This document shows positions 55,046 through 63,722 of a stretch of 64,000 bases of DNA, piece by piece (the first letter of the stretch is position 1; each line of letters begins with the position of its first letter). The stretch spans positions 1,713,501 to 1,777,500 of the forward strand of contig NZ_CP017704.1 of NCBI RefSeq assembly GCF_002243645.1. The letters are read 5' to 3'. This DNA is from Peribacillus simplex NBRC 15720 = DSM 1321 (lineage in GTDB: Bacteria; Bacillota; Bacilli; Bacillales; DSM-1321). The position numbers and the translations under genes were made by a program. The notes below the pieces were generated by a model. The model was not told where the DNA came from. It did not search any database and saw only the letters and a list, made by a program, of their open reading frames with translations.

Positions 55046-56071
55046 TTAAACGGACGTTGTGCTTTTCTCTTTTCCTCCCATTGTGCTCGTGCTGTGCAGC
55101 GGCTGAACTTTCGCACTTGGGTCGATATGAACTTTTGCATTACTCACTGCTGTTGGCGCTTCACCGAACCCGCTAGCAATCAGCTTCACCTTACCTTCGT
55201 ACGTGCAAATATCTCCTGCTGCGTATATGCCTTTGATATTCGTTTCCATTTTAGAATTGACAACGATGGAATTGTTTTCAATTTCAAGACCCCAATCCTT
55301 TATTGGCCCTATTGATGATACGAATCCATAATTGACGAGAACGTCATCGACTTCCAATTCAAGCGTTTTTCCACTCTTCGCATCCGTCACAATCACTTTT
55401 TCTATCTTTTCATCTCCGATCAGTCCGGCTGGGAGATAAGGAGTCAAGACCTCCACATTGGATTGTTTCAAACGCTCTACACTGTGTTCATGGGCACGAA
55501 ATTTATCCCTGCGGTGAATGAGTGTCACTTTTTCCGCTATCGGTTCAAGCATTAGCGACCAGTCGACCGCTGAGTCACCGCCACCGAACACAACCACTTT
55601 CTTATCAGCGAATTGATTCATATTCTGGACGAAATAATGAAGGTTGGCATTTTCAAATCTTTCTTCGCCTTCGATTTTTAGTTTCCGAGGCTGGAATGCC
55701 CCGTTTCCAGCAGTGATGATTATCGCTCTCGTATAATGTGTTCCACCGGATGTCGTAATGGCAAACATCCCGTCCGCAGTACGAACAATGGTCTCTACAG
55801 ATTGATTAAGACAAATATCCGTTTTGAATTGACCCATTTGTTCCATTAATCGATCGATGAGCTCTTGGGCCTGGATTTTCGGGAAACCTGCAATATCATA
55901 AATGTATTTTTCAGGGTACAAAGCAGACAGCTGCCCTCCCAATTGAGGGAGACTTTCAATGATTTTCACTGAAGCTTGGCGCATCCCCGCATAAAAAGCG
56001 GTGAACAATCCAACCGGCCCTCCACCGATAATAGTGATGTCAGAGACTTTATACTTTTCTTCCAAACTCAT
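55046..56071 (-). CDS. Ferredoxin-NADP reductase type 2, YumC-like
   Basis: 341 residues, thioredoxin-reductase-like flavoprotein without the CxxC pair. [22 protein letters not shown] binds [22 protein letters not shown] binds NADPH; the ends [27 protein letters not shown] closely match B. subtilis YumC. It should reduce the neighbouring ferredoxin with NADPH. It is the first gene after a -24/-12 promoter at 56190. The ATG at 56071 abuts GGGGGG by one base; the TTG at 56065 is 7 bases away and may be the true start. Confidence 0.92.
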   Translation of the reverse strand: MSLEEKYKVSDITIIGGGPVGLFTAFYAGMRQASVKIIESLPQLGGQLSALYPEKYIYDIAGFPKIQAQELIDRLMEQMGQFKTDICLNQSVETIVRTADGMFAITTSGGTHYTRAIIITAGNGAFQPRKLKIEGEERFENANLHYFVQNMNQFADKKVVVFGGGDSAVDWSLMLEPIAEKVTLIHRRDKFRAHEHSVERLKQSNVEVLTPYLPAGLIGDEKIEKVIVTDAKSGKTLELEVDDVLVNYGFVSSIGPIKDWGLEIENNSIVVNSKMETNIKGIYAAGDICTYEGKVKLIASGFGEAPTAVSNAKVHIDPSAKVQPLHSTSTMGGKEKSTTSV

Positions 56072-56189
56072 TCCCCCCTAGATGTCTTCCGTGAGATAAG
56101 ATAATTCCATTTACTAGAATTCTGCTATGCTCAGATGTCAATTCATGCATAGCCAATCGTAAATTTCACCAATTGATAATTTTATATAA

Positions 56190-56206
56190 TGCAATCTGCA
56201 TGCCAA
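56190..56206 (-). promoter_or_regulatory. Sigma-54 (-24/-12) promoter of the Rieske operon
   Basis: Minus-strand TTGGCATGCAGATTGCA has TTGGCA and TTGCA with ten bases between GG and GC, essentially consensus. Start point expected near 56178, giving a leader of just over 100 bases. The divergent gene encodes a sigma-54 activator. Confidence 0.85.
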
Positions 56207-56263
56207 CCTCGGGAAACAGCCTTAATAAACAAAATATTTAGAATTAACTATGAAAACGCTATC

Positions 56264-56289
56264 ATATCGAGTTATAATTAACTCGATAT
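56264..56289. promoter_or_regulatory. Upstream activator site (11-bp inverted repeat)
   Basis: Arms ATATCGAGTTA and TAACTCGATAT around TAAT, perfect, located 86-111 bases upstream of the predicted sigma-54 start. It also lies in front of the activator gene, so it could serve autoregulation. Confidence 0.7.
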
Positions 56290-56345
56290 TTATGAAACCT
56301 TATTCAGAATTCACTCATTCCCTTTTAAAAAGAGAGGATTACATT

Positions 56346-57719
56346 ATGAAAAGTACGGATTCAACTGAAAGTGTCGAGATGACGCTCCAAACTCTATTAA
56401 AAATTCTTGATCATTCCTCAGATGAGATTTTCGTCCTTGACGGCGAAAAGCGGATTCTTTACGTCAACAAGGCATGTGAGCGACATTATGGGTTGAAACC
56501 TACTGATGTCATTGGCAAATATAATGAGGACTTATTTGAAAAAGGGTACTGGACGCCCTCCATCGTGCCTGAAGTATTTAAAAGGAAAAAGCCTTGCTAC
56601 ATTAAACAACAAACGTATATTGGGGCTGAATTGATGACATCAGCGATTCCAATTTTAAATGATGCGGGGGAAATTGAACTGGTCGTCACTACATCCACAG
56701 AAACACAAACGTATAAAATGTTAAAAGCAAATGAAGCAAGTGGCGAGTCAAAAATCACTCATGACGAAGATGAAACGGGGAGATTCATTACTAATAGCGG
56801 TAAAATCAACCGCATCCTCACTTTTTGTGAAAAAGTGGCGCCGACCGATTCGACTATTTTGATTCAGGGGGAATCTGGAACCGGAAAAGGAGTGCTTGCC
56901 CATTTCATCCACCGGATCAGTAAACGGAAAAGCAAACCTTTCCTGACAATCAACTGTGCTGCCATTCCGGAAGAGCTGCTCGAATCCGAATTATTCGGCT
57001 ATTCAAAAGGTGCATTCACGGGTGCGAACAAAGCTGGAAAACTTGGATTGATTGAATCCGCAGATGGTGGCACTGTCTTTCTTGATGAAATTGGGGAAAT
57101 ACCGCTCGCTCTGCAGGCGAAGCTTCTCCAAGTAATCCAGGATAAACAATTCATACCCGTCGGCGGCAATGAAATGAAAAAAGTCGACATCCGCATCATC
57201 GCTGCAACAAACCAGAACTTGATCGAAATGGTTAATGATAAAAAATTCCGTGAAGATTTATTTTACCGTTTGAATGTGATTGATATTCAATTGCCTCCAT
57301 TGCGAGAACGTAAAGAAGACATCATTCCCCTTACGTACAATTTTTTAAATAAGTTCAATGATAGATATCATGAAAATAAAGTCATTTCTGAAGAGTGCTT
57401 GAACCTATTAATTCATTATTCATGGCCAGGCAATGTGCGCCAGCTCGAAAACTTGATTGAAAGGTTGGTCTTAATAAGTGACTCCGTTATCCTAATGTCC
57501 GACTTGCCTGAAATGATAACCGAGAACGTTGAACAGATGACACAGATCGATCTCCCCACTTCTCTCGATAAAGCACTTGATGAAACGAAACGGATATTGA
57601 TCAGGAAATCTTACCAAACATACAAGTCATCAAGAAAAGTCGCGAAGGATCTCTCTATCAGCCAAACGAAAGCCTCAGCATTGATCCGGGAGTACTGTGA
57701 GGATTTAATGAATAAATAG
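56346..57719 (+). CDS. Sigma-54-dependent activator of the Rieske operon (PAS-AAA+-HTH)
   Basis: 457 residues from ATG 56346, with GAGAGG 8 bases upstream; the frame is open to 56250, but that part overlaps the inverted repeat. Residues 10-120 form a PAS domain (SSDEIFVLDGEKRILYVNKA); 145-385 the AAA+ domain with Walker A GESGTGKGVLAHFIH, loop KGAFTGANKAGK and Walker B GTVFLDEIGE; the C-terminus (SSRKVAKDLSISQTKASALI) is a helix-turn-helix. It is divergent from the -24/-12 promoter and paralogous to the activator at 26098. The PAS domain likely senses the betaine substrate or an intermediate. Confidence 0.9.
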   Translation: MKSTDSTESVEMTLQTLLKILDHSSDEIFVLDGEKRILYVNKACERHYGLKPTDVIGKYNEDLFEKGYWTPSIVPEVFKRKKPCYIKQQTYIGAELMTSAIPILNDAGEIELVVTTSTETQTYKMLKANEASGESKITHDEDETGRFITNSGKINRILTFCEKVAPTDSTILIQGESGTGKGVLAHFIHRISKRKSKPFLTINCAAIPEELLESELFGYSKGAFTGANKAGKLGLIESADGGTVFLDEIGEIPLALQAKLLQVIQDKQFIPVGGNEMKKVDIRIIAATNQNLIEMVNDKKFREDLFYRLNVIDIQLPPLRERKEDIIPLTYNFLNKFNDRYHENKVISEECLNLLIHYSWPGNVRQLENLIERLVLISDSVILMSDLPEMITENVEQMTQIDLPTSLDKALDETKRILIRKSYQTYKSSRKVAKDLSISQTKASALIREYCEDLMNK

Positions 57720-57907
57720 GTACCATGAAAATGACAATGTTTGTCTAACCTTAAACAGGTCCATTTGCCCCCAACCGAAACATGCTGGTTATCCGTTGCT
57801 AGTGATCGATAGTGAATGGTAAACACTTATAATTCATATGAGTTCCATTGTAAATCCCGACTTCTTCTTGTTTAAATCACTTAGCTATTAAATTGAGGTA
57901 CGAACAG

Positions 57908-57948
57908 AAAATAAGAGACTTCCCCTTTGCGGGCAAGTCTCTTATTTT
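57908..57948 (-). terminator. Terminator of the anti-sigma gene
   Basis: Perfect 14-bp stem AAAATAAGAGACTT with its complement, plus inner GCCC/GGG pairing; T-runs on both sides, so it may also serve the plus-strand activator. It touches the anti-sigma stop codon. Confidence 0.82.
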
Positions 57949-58670
57949 TATGAAGATCCTACTATTTTTTCGCCTCTCGGTTTTGTACTATTAGAATCTG
58001 GTTCTCTTGTGATGCCAATTTGATTGAATTTATCTTTAATTGACAGTTTGTATGTCAATGACCCCGTGCCGGCTTCATCAGGCTTGAAAGTTCCTGCATT
58101 TGTCCGTTTTCCATCTTTCAGCAACCACACCTGATACACCTCGGACTCTTGAAGGCTAGGCAAATTCTGGATCTGCACGATTAACCTTCTTTCTTCACCT
58201 TGCTGCAAAATGTATGCAGCTCCGTCCGTATTCTTATTTACAGCCGTTTTATCGGCAGGCTGCAGAGATAGAGCCGTCTTAACCTCCATTGGCAGATTGA
58301 TAGCTGCAAGTTCTTTTTTTAGTTGAATATTGGAATATAACAGCACAAACACCAAAACCAGAACGGCAAGCAAGAGACCTGAAGTTACTGGTGTAAACTG
58401 CCTAAAGAAATAAATACTCCAATTCTTTTCCTTTCTCACCGGAACTTCATCATCAGTCTCAAAAACGAAATTCATAACCTCTGATTTCAGGGAAGAAGAA
58501 GGTTCTATTTCTTCGAAATCCCATTTCAATGAATTCCAGGCTTCCGTCATTTGTTCATACTCCCTAGTGCATTCAGAGCATTGAACTAAGTGTTCCGCGA
58601 ATGCTTTTTTTTCTTTTTCTCCCAATTCACCCGATAAAAATGAAAGCAGGTTAGCGCACTCTGTATTCAT
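57948..58670 (-). CDS. Anti-sigma factor with zinc-binding N-terminus and RskA-type domain
   Basis: 240 residues. The first 45 have the ZAS/zf-HC2 motif HLVQCSECTREY (H-x3-C-x2-C). A membrane helix follows at about 95-113 (VTSGLLLAVLVLVFVLLYSN), and the outside part (GEERRLIVQIQNLPSLQESEVYQVWLLKDGKRTNAGTF) is the anti-sigma-K factor RskA domain. The N-terminus should hold the ECF sigma encoded directly before it (adjacent with no gap) until a signal outside the membrane releases it. Confidence 0.87.
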   Translation of the reverse strand: MNTECANLLSFLSGELGEKEKKAFAEHLVQCSECTREYEQMTEAWNSLKWDFEEIEPSSSLKSEVMNFVFETDDEVPVRKEKNWSIYFFRQFTPVTSGLLLAVLVLVFVLLYSNIQLKKELAAINLPMEVKTALSLQPADKTAVNKNTDGAAYILQQGEERRLIVQIQNLPSLQESEVYQVWLLKDGKRTNAGTFKPDEAGTGSLTYKLSIKDKFNQIGITREPDSNSTKPRGEKIVGSS

Positions 58671-59231
58671 TTACAAACCACCTACTTCCAAATGCTTTTT
58701 CAACAATTTAAGCGACTGATGAAGTCTGCTCTTGATGGTACCAATCGGTTCATTTTCAATTTTGGCAATTTCCGTTAACGAGTACCCTTTCCAATACAGT
58801 AAATCAATCAATCTTTTTTGCGGCTTGCTTAACTTACTTTTTGCATTGGCAATTTCACTGTGTAATAGCCCATTTTCTATATCATTATTAGGATCTTCTA
58901 TGTCAATGGGATGACTCATGTCCATGTGTTTGTTATTCCGAATATGAACGCTGTCTTTACGGACATAATCCACACACACATTACGTGTAACGGTCAAAAG
59001 CCAGCTTACAAAGTGCCCCTTTTCGGAATTGTAACTGCTTTTTGTGGTCCAGAGCTTTAAAAAGACCAACTGCACAATCTCTTTAGTTTTTTCGGCATTT
59101 CCATTTGTGAACTTAAAAATAAAACCATAGATTAATTTAATATGCCGGTCATAAAGTTCTTCCAGAGCAGGACGATGTTTTTTCATTACTAATGCCATCA
59201 ATTCCTTATCAAGTTTTTCTTTCAATCGCAC
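58671..59231 (-). CDS. ECF-type RNA polymerase sigma factor
   Basis: 186 residues from GTG 59231, chosen because GAGGAG is 6 bases upstream; the longer frame to 59285 crosses a hairpin. Region 2 is ALEELYDRHIKLIYGFIFKF...WLLTVTRNVCVDYVRK; region 4 is LIDLLYWKGYSLTEIAKIENEPIGTIKSRLHQSLKLL. Length and SigK/RskA-like partner place it with the ECF group of sigma-K type. It probably drives its own operon: a CAAACC-N16-CGTTAT promoter stands before the first gene at 60571. Confidence 0.9.
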   Translation of the reverse strand: MRLKEKLDKELMALVMKKHRPALEELYDRHIKLIYGFIFKFTNGNAEKTKEIVQLVFLKLWTTKSSYNSEKGHFVSWLLTVTRNVCVDYVRKDSVHIRNNKHMDMSHPIDIEDPNNDIENGLLHSEIANAKSKLSKPQKRLIDLLYWKGYSLTEIAKIENEPIGTIKSRLHQSLKLLKKHLEVGGL

Positions 59232-59271
59232 CTGCAACTCCTCACAGTAAATTTGGAAAAAACGTATAACA

Positions 59272-59298
59272 GGAACGACCACCATCAGTGGTCGTCCC
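59272..59298. terminator. Intercistronic hairpin between lipoprotein and sigma genes
   Basis: GGAACGACCAC and GTGGTCGTCCC around CATCA. The stem is slightly better on the minus strand (a G-U in place of A-C), but the run of six Ts is on the plus strand, so direction is unclear. Confidence 0.4.
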
Positions 59299-59305
59299 TT
59301 TTTTC

Positions 59306-59776
59306 TTATTTTGGAAAAACTGTTTTGTTATTTACAATATACCAAACATTTTTCACACCTTCGCCATTGACATCTCCCGCTGACTTATCATTCGCAAAAT
59401 AGTAGAGTGGAAATCCTTTGTACGTTACCTGCTCTTCCCCTGTATCTTCCCTTTGAATGGTTCCAAAGTCTTTTTCTTCAAATCCTTTTGGGACAGCAAA
59501 ATCCCCTTCCATGAACGGCGGCCACTTTTCCAAACAATCATCCGCACAATTGCTTCTTCCGGATTTATCGTTTTTGAAAAAATAAAGCGTCATTCCTTTA
59601 GAATCAGCCAAGTATTCGCCTGTTTTTTCACTTTCCAATAATTTTAGGGTTACTGCTTTTTCATCGGCAGTACCACTAACAACTTGATCCTTTTCCGGTG
59701 AATCCTTCGCTTCATTTCCACAAGCCGCCAATACTAGTACCATCATGATAACCGAAAAAACCATCCACTTTTTCAT
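59306..59776 (-). CDS. Lipoprotein with two Y-x-F-x-N-D repeats (COG4315-like)
   Basis: 156 residues. A lipoprotein signal peptide ends in LVLAACGN (lipobox Cys19). The mature part has two related blocks, MTLYFFKNDKSGRSNC with CADDCLEKWPP, and FPLYYFANDKSAGD. This is the secreted-lipoprotein repeat family of unknown role, often next to ECF sigma genes or redox proteins. The paired Cys (SNCADDC) may form a disulfide. It is second in the four-gene operon and could take part in sensing at the cell surface. Confidence 0.85.
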   Translation of the reverse strand: MKKWMVFSVIMMVLVLAACGNEAKDSPEKDQVVSGTADEKAVTLKLLESEKTGEYLADSKGMTLYFFKNDKSGRSNCADDCLEKWPPFMEGDFAVPKGFEEKDFGTIQREDTGEEQVTYKGFPLYYFANDKSAGDVNGEGVKNVWYIVNNKTVFPK

Positions 59777-59797
59777 ATACTCTCACTCCTCGTCAAT

Positions 59798-60571
59798 TTA
59801 CTTCCAACCCCATTTTTGAAACACTTGATGGGATTCTTCCGTTTTTAGATAATCAATGAATTGTTTTGCCTTTTTCTTGTTTTCACTCTTACTTGTTATG
59901 CTTACCGGGGTTCCTCTATAGAGCTTGTCTTCTTCAGGGAGTTGAACCAGGTCGGTCACATCCGACAGACGGTAATGCCAGGATTCATAGGTAATCCAGG
60001 CGTCTAATTTAGAATTTGCCTTCCATAGATCGATAGCTTCTGCACTGGATTTCACTGAAATGTCAATATTCCTGCTAATTCCAGGAATCAATCCTTTTCT
60101 TCCCGCCAAATCTTCCCAAAGCCCCAGTTGCCCTGCTCCATTAACATCCACAATCTTTACACCCTTCTTCGTTAAATCCTCCAAAGACTGTATATTCTTT
60201 GGGTTTCCTTTTCTAACCAGAATTCCAGCTGCCCGCGAATACAATTCAGTACGGCTCTTTTCATTAATGATACCTGGATGATCATGCATAAAATCAGTTA
60301 GCATATACTCGGAACCTCCGTAAATGATATCGGCATCCTGTTTGGCTTGATCAATCCATTTTTCTTCGGGTCCCGCTGTTACCTCAACTTTTATTCCCGT
60401 TTCTTTGGTAAATTCCTCGGCTACTTCCTTGATAGGTCCAAGAGGCCCACCTGGTCCATATACTTTTAAGACATCGTTGACAGCTTGCCCCCGATTCGAA
60501 CCCATTTCTGGTGAAAATCCTAACAAGACTAACATCAATGATATCCACCCAACAAAAATGACCTTTTTCAA
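59798..60571 (-). CDS. AcfC-like extracellular substrate-binding protein
   Basis: 257 residues with an N-terminal hydrophobic signal segment (VIFVGWISLMLVLLGF), without a clear lipobox Cys. The mature sequence starts KVYGPGGPLGPIKEVAEEF, then VEVTAGPEEKWIDQAKQDADIIYGGSE, matching accessory colonisation factor AcfC and related ModA-type binding proteins for oxyanions or similar ligands. No ABC permease genes are adjacent, so it may act as a sensor rather than in import. First gene in the unit with lipoprotein, sigma and anti-sigma genes. Confidence 0.85.
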   Translation of the reverse strand: MKKVIFVGWISLMLVLLGFSPEMGSNRGQAVNDVLKVYGPGGPLGPIKEVAEEFTKETGIKVEVTAGPEEKWIDQAKQDADIIYGGSEYMLTDFMHDHPGIINEKSRTELYSRAAGILVRKGNPKNIQSLEDLTKKGVKIVDVNGAGQLGLWEDLAGRKGLIPGISRNIDISVKSSAEAIDLWKANSKLDAWITYESWHYRLSDVTDLVQLPEEDKLYRGTPVSITSKSENKKKAKQFIDYLKTEESHQVFQKWGWK

Positions 60572-60611
60572 GTCTTTCTTCTCTCCCTCCTAAAAAGCCT
60601 TTGTACTATAG

Positions 60612-60639
60612 ATAACGGAACAAATCCCGAAACGGTTTG
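60612..60639 (-). promoter_or_regulatory. Candidate ECF-type promoter of the AcfC-sigma operon
   Basis: Minus-strand CAAACC (60634-60639), a 16-base spacer and CGTTAT (60612-60617). The AAC/CGT pair at this spacing is the usual ECF pattern, so the operon may be autoregulated. Confidence 0.45.
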
Positions 60640-60734
60640 AAAAAAATTGTTAATTATTTTTTTAAAGCTTAATCCCAAATATCCTTCTGCCAAATAAACC
60701 TTATGATCTTCAGCTATTCTCTTTTTTCCCTCAA

Positions 60735-60763
60735 CAAAAAAACCATTCGAAAACGGAATGGTT
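60735..60763 (-). terminator. Terminator of the germination operon
   Basis: Minus-strand AACCATTC/GAATGGTT stem followed by TTTTTTTG. The transcript from the gerAB-like genes would cross the repeat at 60835 before ending here. Confidence 0.7.
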
Positions 60764-60767
60764 GCAG

Positions 60768-60812
60768 ACAGTAGACAAACTCGATAATAATTGAGTTTGT
60801 CTACTGTTTTTT
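60768..60812 (+). terminator. Strong plus-strand hairpin with T-run
   Basis: Perfect 15-bp stem ACAGTAGACAAACTC with its complement around ten bases, followed by six Ts on the plus strand. No plus-strand gene precedes it; it may come with the adjacent repeat or block antisense transcription. Confidence 0.6.
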
Positions 60813-60834
60813 GAGGATGTGTATAAATTGAACG

Positions 60835-60965
60835 TTGCGTTCACTTCAGGCACTCGCTTTCCGTGGGCAGTCCGCCCTCGGCGCCTTTACGACCGCTGGG
60901 TATCCCTTGGACGCGTTTTCCCGCAGGAGTCTCGTACCTTCCGTTCCAATCACCTTTGTTTTAAA
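60835..60965. repeat. Interspersed Bacillaceae repeat (REP-like)
   Basis: GC-rich block containing CACTCGCTTTCCGTGGGCAG, CCCGCAGGAGTCTCGTACCT and TTCCGTTCCAATCA, which stands out from the AT-rich flank. I recall very similar non-coding sequences recurring many times in Bacillus and Geobacillus-type genomes. It does not encode a sensible protein. Confidence 0.6.
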
Positions 60966-61044
60966 ATTAAAATAGAACTCCTTTTACCTGCTTTCATGCC
61001 CATACTTTTTCAAGTCTCTTAAATCAAAGCAATGACAGAAAAGG

Positions 61045-62151
61045 TTAGCTTGAATTGCTTCCCTTTCTCTGTCTTTTTCTTTTCCCAATCACAGCAATCA
61101 CCAACAATAACAGAGGAATAATCGTTTGCATCAAAATTCCATGAAATGGGAAGGCGATGATATCATATCGACTGACAGCCATAGAGCTAGGATACGACCA
61201 AAAGCTGAATTCTACAATCAAAATCCCTATCGGCCATACAACAGGACGATAGTCAGAGAGATTCAGCCACTGCGCGGTACCTAAAGCAGCCACATAATAA
61301 AACACAGAAATTTTGACAAACGCTCCTACTATCCATACGGCCATGATGGCGGACTCCAAATGTTCAAAAAAGTCGGCCAAACTGATGTACCGAGATACAT
61401 TCATCACGGGATAAATCTTTGTGGCTGTTGTTGACCCGAGTACAAAAAGAACCATAAGATTCACCACAATTAACGTCATCATCACGGCAAAAACAGACAT
61501 CATCCCGGATTTCATCCCTTTTTTCATATCGGTTAAAAAAGGGAGGAGAAAAATCATCAGAAAAAACTCGCTGAACCATCCACCCGGTACAATCGAACCC
61601 TTGATTGGAGGCATAATTCCATTTCCCAATATCGGTAATATGTTCTTAAATTCAAGATCAGGACCCAGTAAGACAATTAAAAGGAGGATTGGAAGGATAA
61701 AAACAGGAACCAACAATTGGGCAGCTCTCCCCAACACCTCTATCCCTCCGCGTACGATAAAGGCACAGAGGAGTACCATCGATGCCATGATCACGCTAAT
61801 CGGGGTTTCGACCAGAAAAGAGTCGACAATAAATTCTCCGTAACTTCTTAGGATTTGCCCTGTGATCGGGATATAAAAAAACAAGAATAAAAAACCGAGA
61901 ATTTTCCCCGGAATCCGACCGATGATCTGTTCACTGAATTGGATAACTGTTTGTTTCGGATAGAGTTGATGCAGTTTATAAGTGATATACACCGTCGCAT
62001 ACCCGATGAGAGACGCCAAAATGGGGGACAGCCATAAATCATTTTTTGCATATTTCGCTGTGATGCTCGGAACACCGAGAACAGCCGTTGCCACAATCGT
62101 TGGATACATCATGAATGCCATCTGTAGAGATGAAATTTTACCTTTCTCCAT
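61045..62151 (-). CDS. GerAB-family spore germination protein (second tandem copy)
   Basis: 368 residues with about ten membrane helices, APC-fold GerAB/ArcD/ProY type. It starts KGKISSLQMAFMMYPTIVAT; IVRGGIEVLGRAAQLLVPVF and PPIKGSIVPGGWFSEFFL are shared with its neighbour. GGAGG is 6 bases before the ATG at 62151. GerAB subunits sit in the inner spore membrane as part of nutrient-germinant receptors. It is highly similar to the gene at 62341-63441 over its full length, indicating tandem duplication. Ends the operon. Which germinant is sensed is unknown. Confidence 0.9.
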   Translation of the reverse strand: MEKGKISSLQMAFMMYPTIVATAVLGVPSITAKYAKNDLWLSPILASLIGYATVYITYKLHQLYPKQTVIQFSEQIIGRIPGKILGFLFLFFYIPITGQILRSYGEFIVDSFLVETPISVIMASMVLLCAFIVRGGIEVLGRAAQLLVPVFILPILLLIVLLGPDLEFKNILPILGNGIMPPIKGSIVPGGWFSEFFLMIFLLPFLTDMKKGMKSGMMSVFAVMMTLIVVNLMVLFVLGSTTATKIYPVMNVSRYISLADFFEHLESAIMAVWIVGAFVKISVFYYVAALGTAQWLNLSDYRPVVWPIGILIVEFSFWSYPSSMAVSRYDIIAFPFHGILMQTIIPLLLLVIAVIGKRKRQRKGSNSS

Positions 62152-62210
62152 CATCTTCCTCCTTTCTGTGATAGTATGTAAATTTGAAATCACGTAGCCC
62201 ACTGATAGAT

Positions 62211-62285
62211 TTACTCCTTCATAAACTCTTCAAATGGCTAAAAAAAGAGATGCAATCCATTCAGTTGGTCCTGCCCTCTGCGCGA
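62211..62285 (-). pseudogene. Duplicated C-terminal remnant of the small germination-locus gene
   Basis: Reading leftward, GPTEWIASLF and, after a one-base shift, PFEEFMKE plus stop. This matches the end of the 73-residue protein at 63501 (GPTEWIQTLFRPFGEYMEK), and lies at the same distance upstream of a gerAB-like gene. It is the left-over of the duplication that made the two copies. Confidence 0.65.
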
Positions 62286-62340
62286 GTACGAACATAGATA
62301 GCACCTTTTCGATAGGATATTTAGCATAAAAAATGCCCAG

Positions 62341-63441
62341 TCAGCTGGTTTCGGTTCCTTTATGACTTCTTTTCCTTACAACAGCAATCACCAACAATAA
62401 CAGAGGAATAATCGTTTGCATCAAAATTCCTTGTAAAGGGAATACGTTGGTATCATTACGACTGACATCGATAGTACTAGGCAACGACCAAAAACTGAAT
62501 ATGACAATCAAAATCCCTATCGGCCATACAACAGGACGATAGTCGGAGAGATTCAGCCACTGCGCTGTACCTAAAACAGATGCATAATAAAATACGGAAA
62601 TTTTCACAAATGCCCCTACTATCCATACCGCCATGACAACGGACTCCACATGTTCAAAAAAGTCGGCCGAACTGATGTATCGAGATACATTTATCAAGGG
62701 ATAATTCTTTGAGGCTGTTGTTGACCCGAGTATAAAAAGAACCAAAAGATTCACCACAATTAACGTTATCATCACGGCAAACACAGTCATCATCCCGGAT
62801 TTCATCCCTTTTTTCATATCCGCCAAAAAAGGAAGAAGAAAAATGATCAGAAAAAACTCGCTGAACCACCCTCCCGGTACAATCGCTCCCTTGATTGGGG
62901 GCATTATACCATCCCCTAACATCGGGAATATATTCTTAAATTCGAGATCAGGGATCAGCAAGATGATTAAGATACAGATTGGAAAAATAAAAACAGGTAC
63001 AAACAATTCAGCAGCTCTCCCCAGCACCTCTATTCCCCCGCGTACGATGAACGCACACAGAAGCACCATCGATGCCATGATCACAATAATCGGGGTACGT
63101 ACCAGAAAAGAGCCGACAACAAATTCTGCGTAGCCTCTAACGATCAGCCCCGTGTTCTCGATATAAAAAAACAAGAGTAAGAAACCGAGAATTTTCCCCG
63201 GAATCCGACCAATGATCTTTTCAGTGAATTGGATAACCGTTTGTTTTGGATAAAGTTGGTGCAGTTTATAAGCGATATACACCGTCAGAAACCCTATGAG
63301 CGCAGCAAAAATGGGAGAAAGCCATAAATCACTTTTGGCATATTTTGCTGTGATGCTTGGAACCCCGAGAATAGCCGTTGCCACAATCGTCGGATACATC
63401 ATGAATGCCATCTGCAGAGATGAAATCTTCCCTTTCTCCAT
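62341..63441 (-). CDS. GerAB-family spore germination protein (first tandem copy)
   Basis: 366 residues, ten or so membrane helices. Start at ATG 63441, 7 bases after AAAGGAG; the open frame to 63549 overlaps the previous gene. It shares nearly all its sequence with the copy at 61045-62151, including PGKILGFLLLFFYI and LNLSDYRPVVWPIGILIV. Differences concentrate in loops and in a few helices (NTGLIVRGYAEFVVG versus ITGQILRSYGEFIVD), as would be expected if the copies had diverged in germinant preference. It follows the small gene at 63501 with 59 bases between. Confidence 0.9.
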   Translation of the reverse strand: MEKGKISSLQMAFMMYPTIVATAILGVPSITAKYAKSDLWLSPIFAALIGFLTVYIAYKLHQLYPKQTVIQFTEKIIGRIPGKILGFLLLFFYIENTGLIVRGYAEFVVGSFLVRTPIIVIMASMVLLCAFIVRGGIEVLGRAAELFVPVFIFPICILIILLIPDLEFKNIFPMLGDGIMPPIKGAIVPGGWFSEFFLIIFLLPFLADMKKGMKSGMMTVFAVMITLIVVNLLVLFILGSTTASKNYPLINVSRYISSADFFEHVESVVMAVWIVGAFVKISVFYYASVLGTAQWLNLSDYRPVVWPIGILIVIFSFWSLPSTIDVSRNDTNVFPLQGILMQTIIPLLLLVIAVVRKRSHKGTETS

Positions 63442-63500
63442 CATCTTTCTCCTTTCTGTGATAATATCGAAAATTGAAATCACGCAACCTACTGAAAGAT

Positions 63501-63722
63501 TCACTTTTCCATATACTCTCCAAACGGCCTGAAAAGAGTTTGAATCCATTCAGTGGGTCCTGACATCTCTGGGAGATTGAACATGGACAGTGCCAAGCCA
63601 GTGAGGAGCAGTGTAAGAAATGCCACTTTATCTTTTTTAGGATTTTTTTTCATTTTCGGCCATTCATACAAAATGATTAGAAATACGATCACTGCTGTAC
63701 ACAAAAAAGCCCCCCATCTCAC
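63501..63722 (-). CDS. Small membrane protein of the germination operon
   Basis: 73 residues with two hydrophobic segments (GAFLCTAVIVFLIILYEW and KVAFLTLLLTGLALSMF) and a short tail (GPTEWIQTLFRPFGEYMEK). It begins with GTG at 63722, sharing GTGA with the stop of the upstream GerAC-like gene, so translation is coupled. Small membrane proteins of this size accompany some ger operons as accessory receptor subunits. A decayed copy of its C-terminus is found at 62211-62285. Confidence 0.75.
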   Translation of the reverse strand: MRWGAFLCTAVIVFLIILYEWPKMKKNPKKDKVAFLTLLLTGLALSMFNLPEMSGPTEWIQTLFRPFGEYMEK

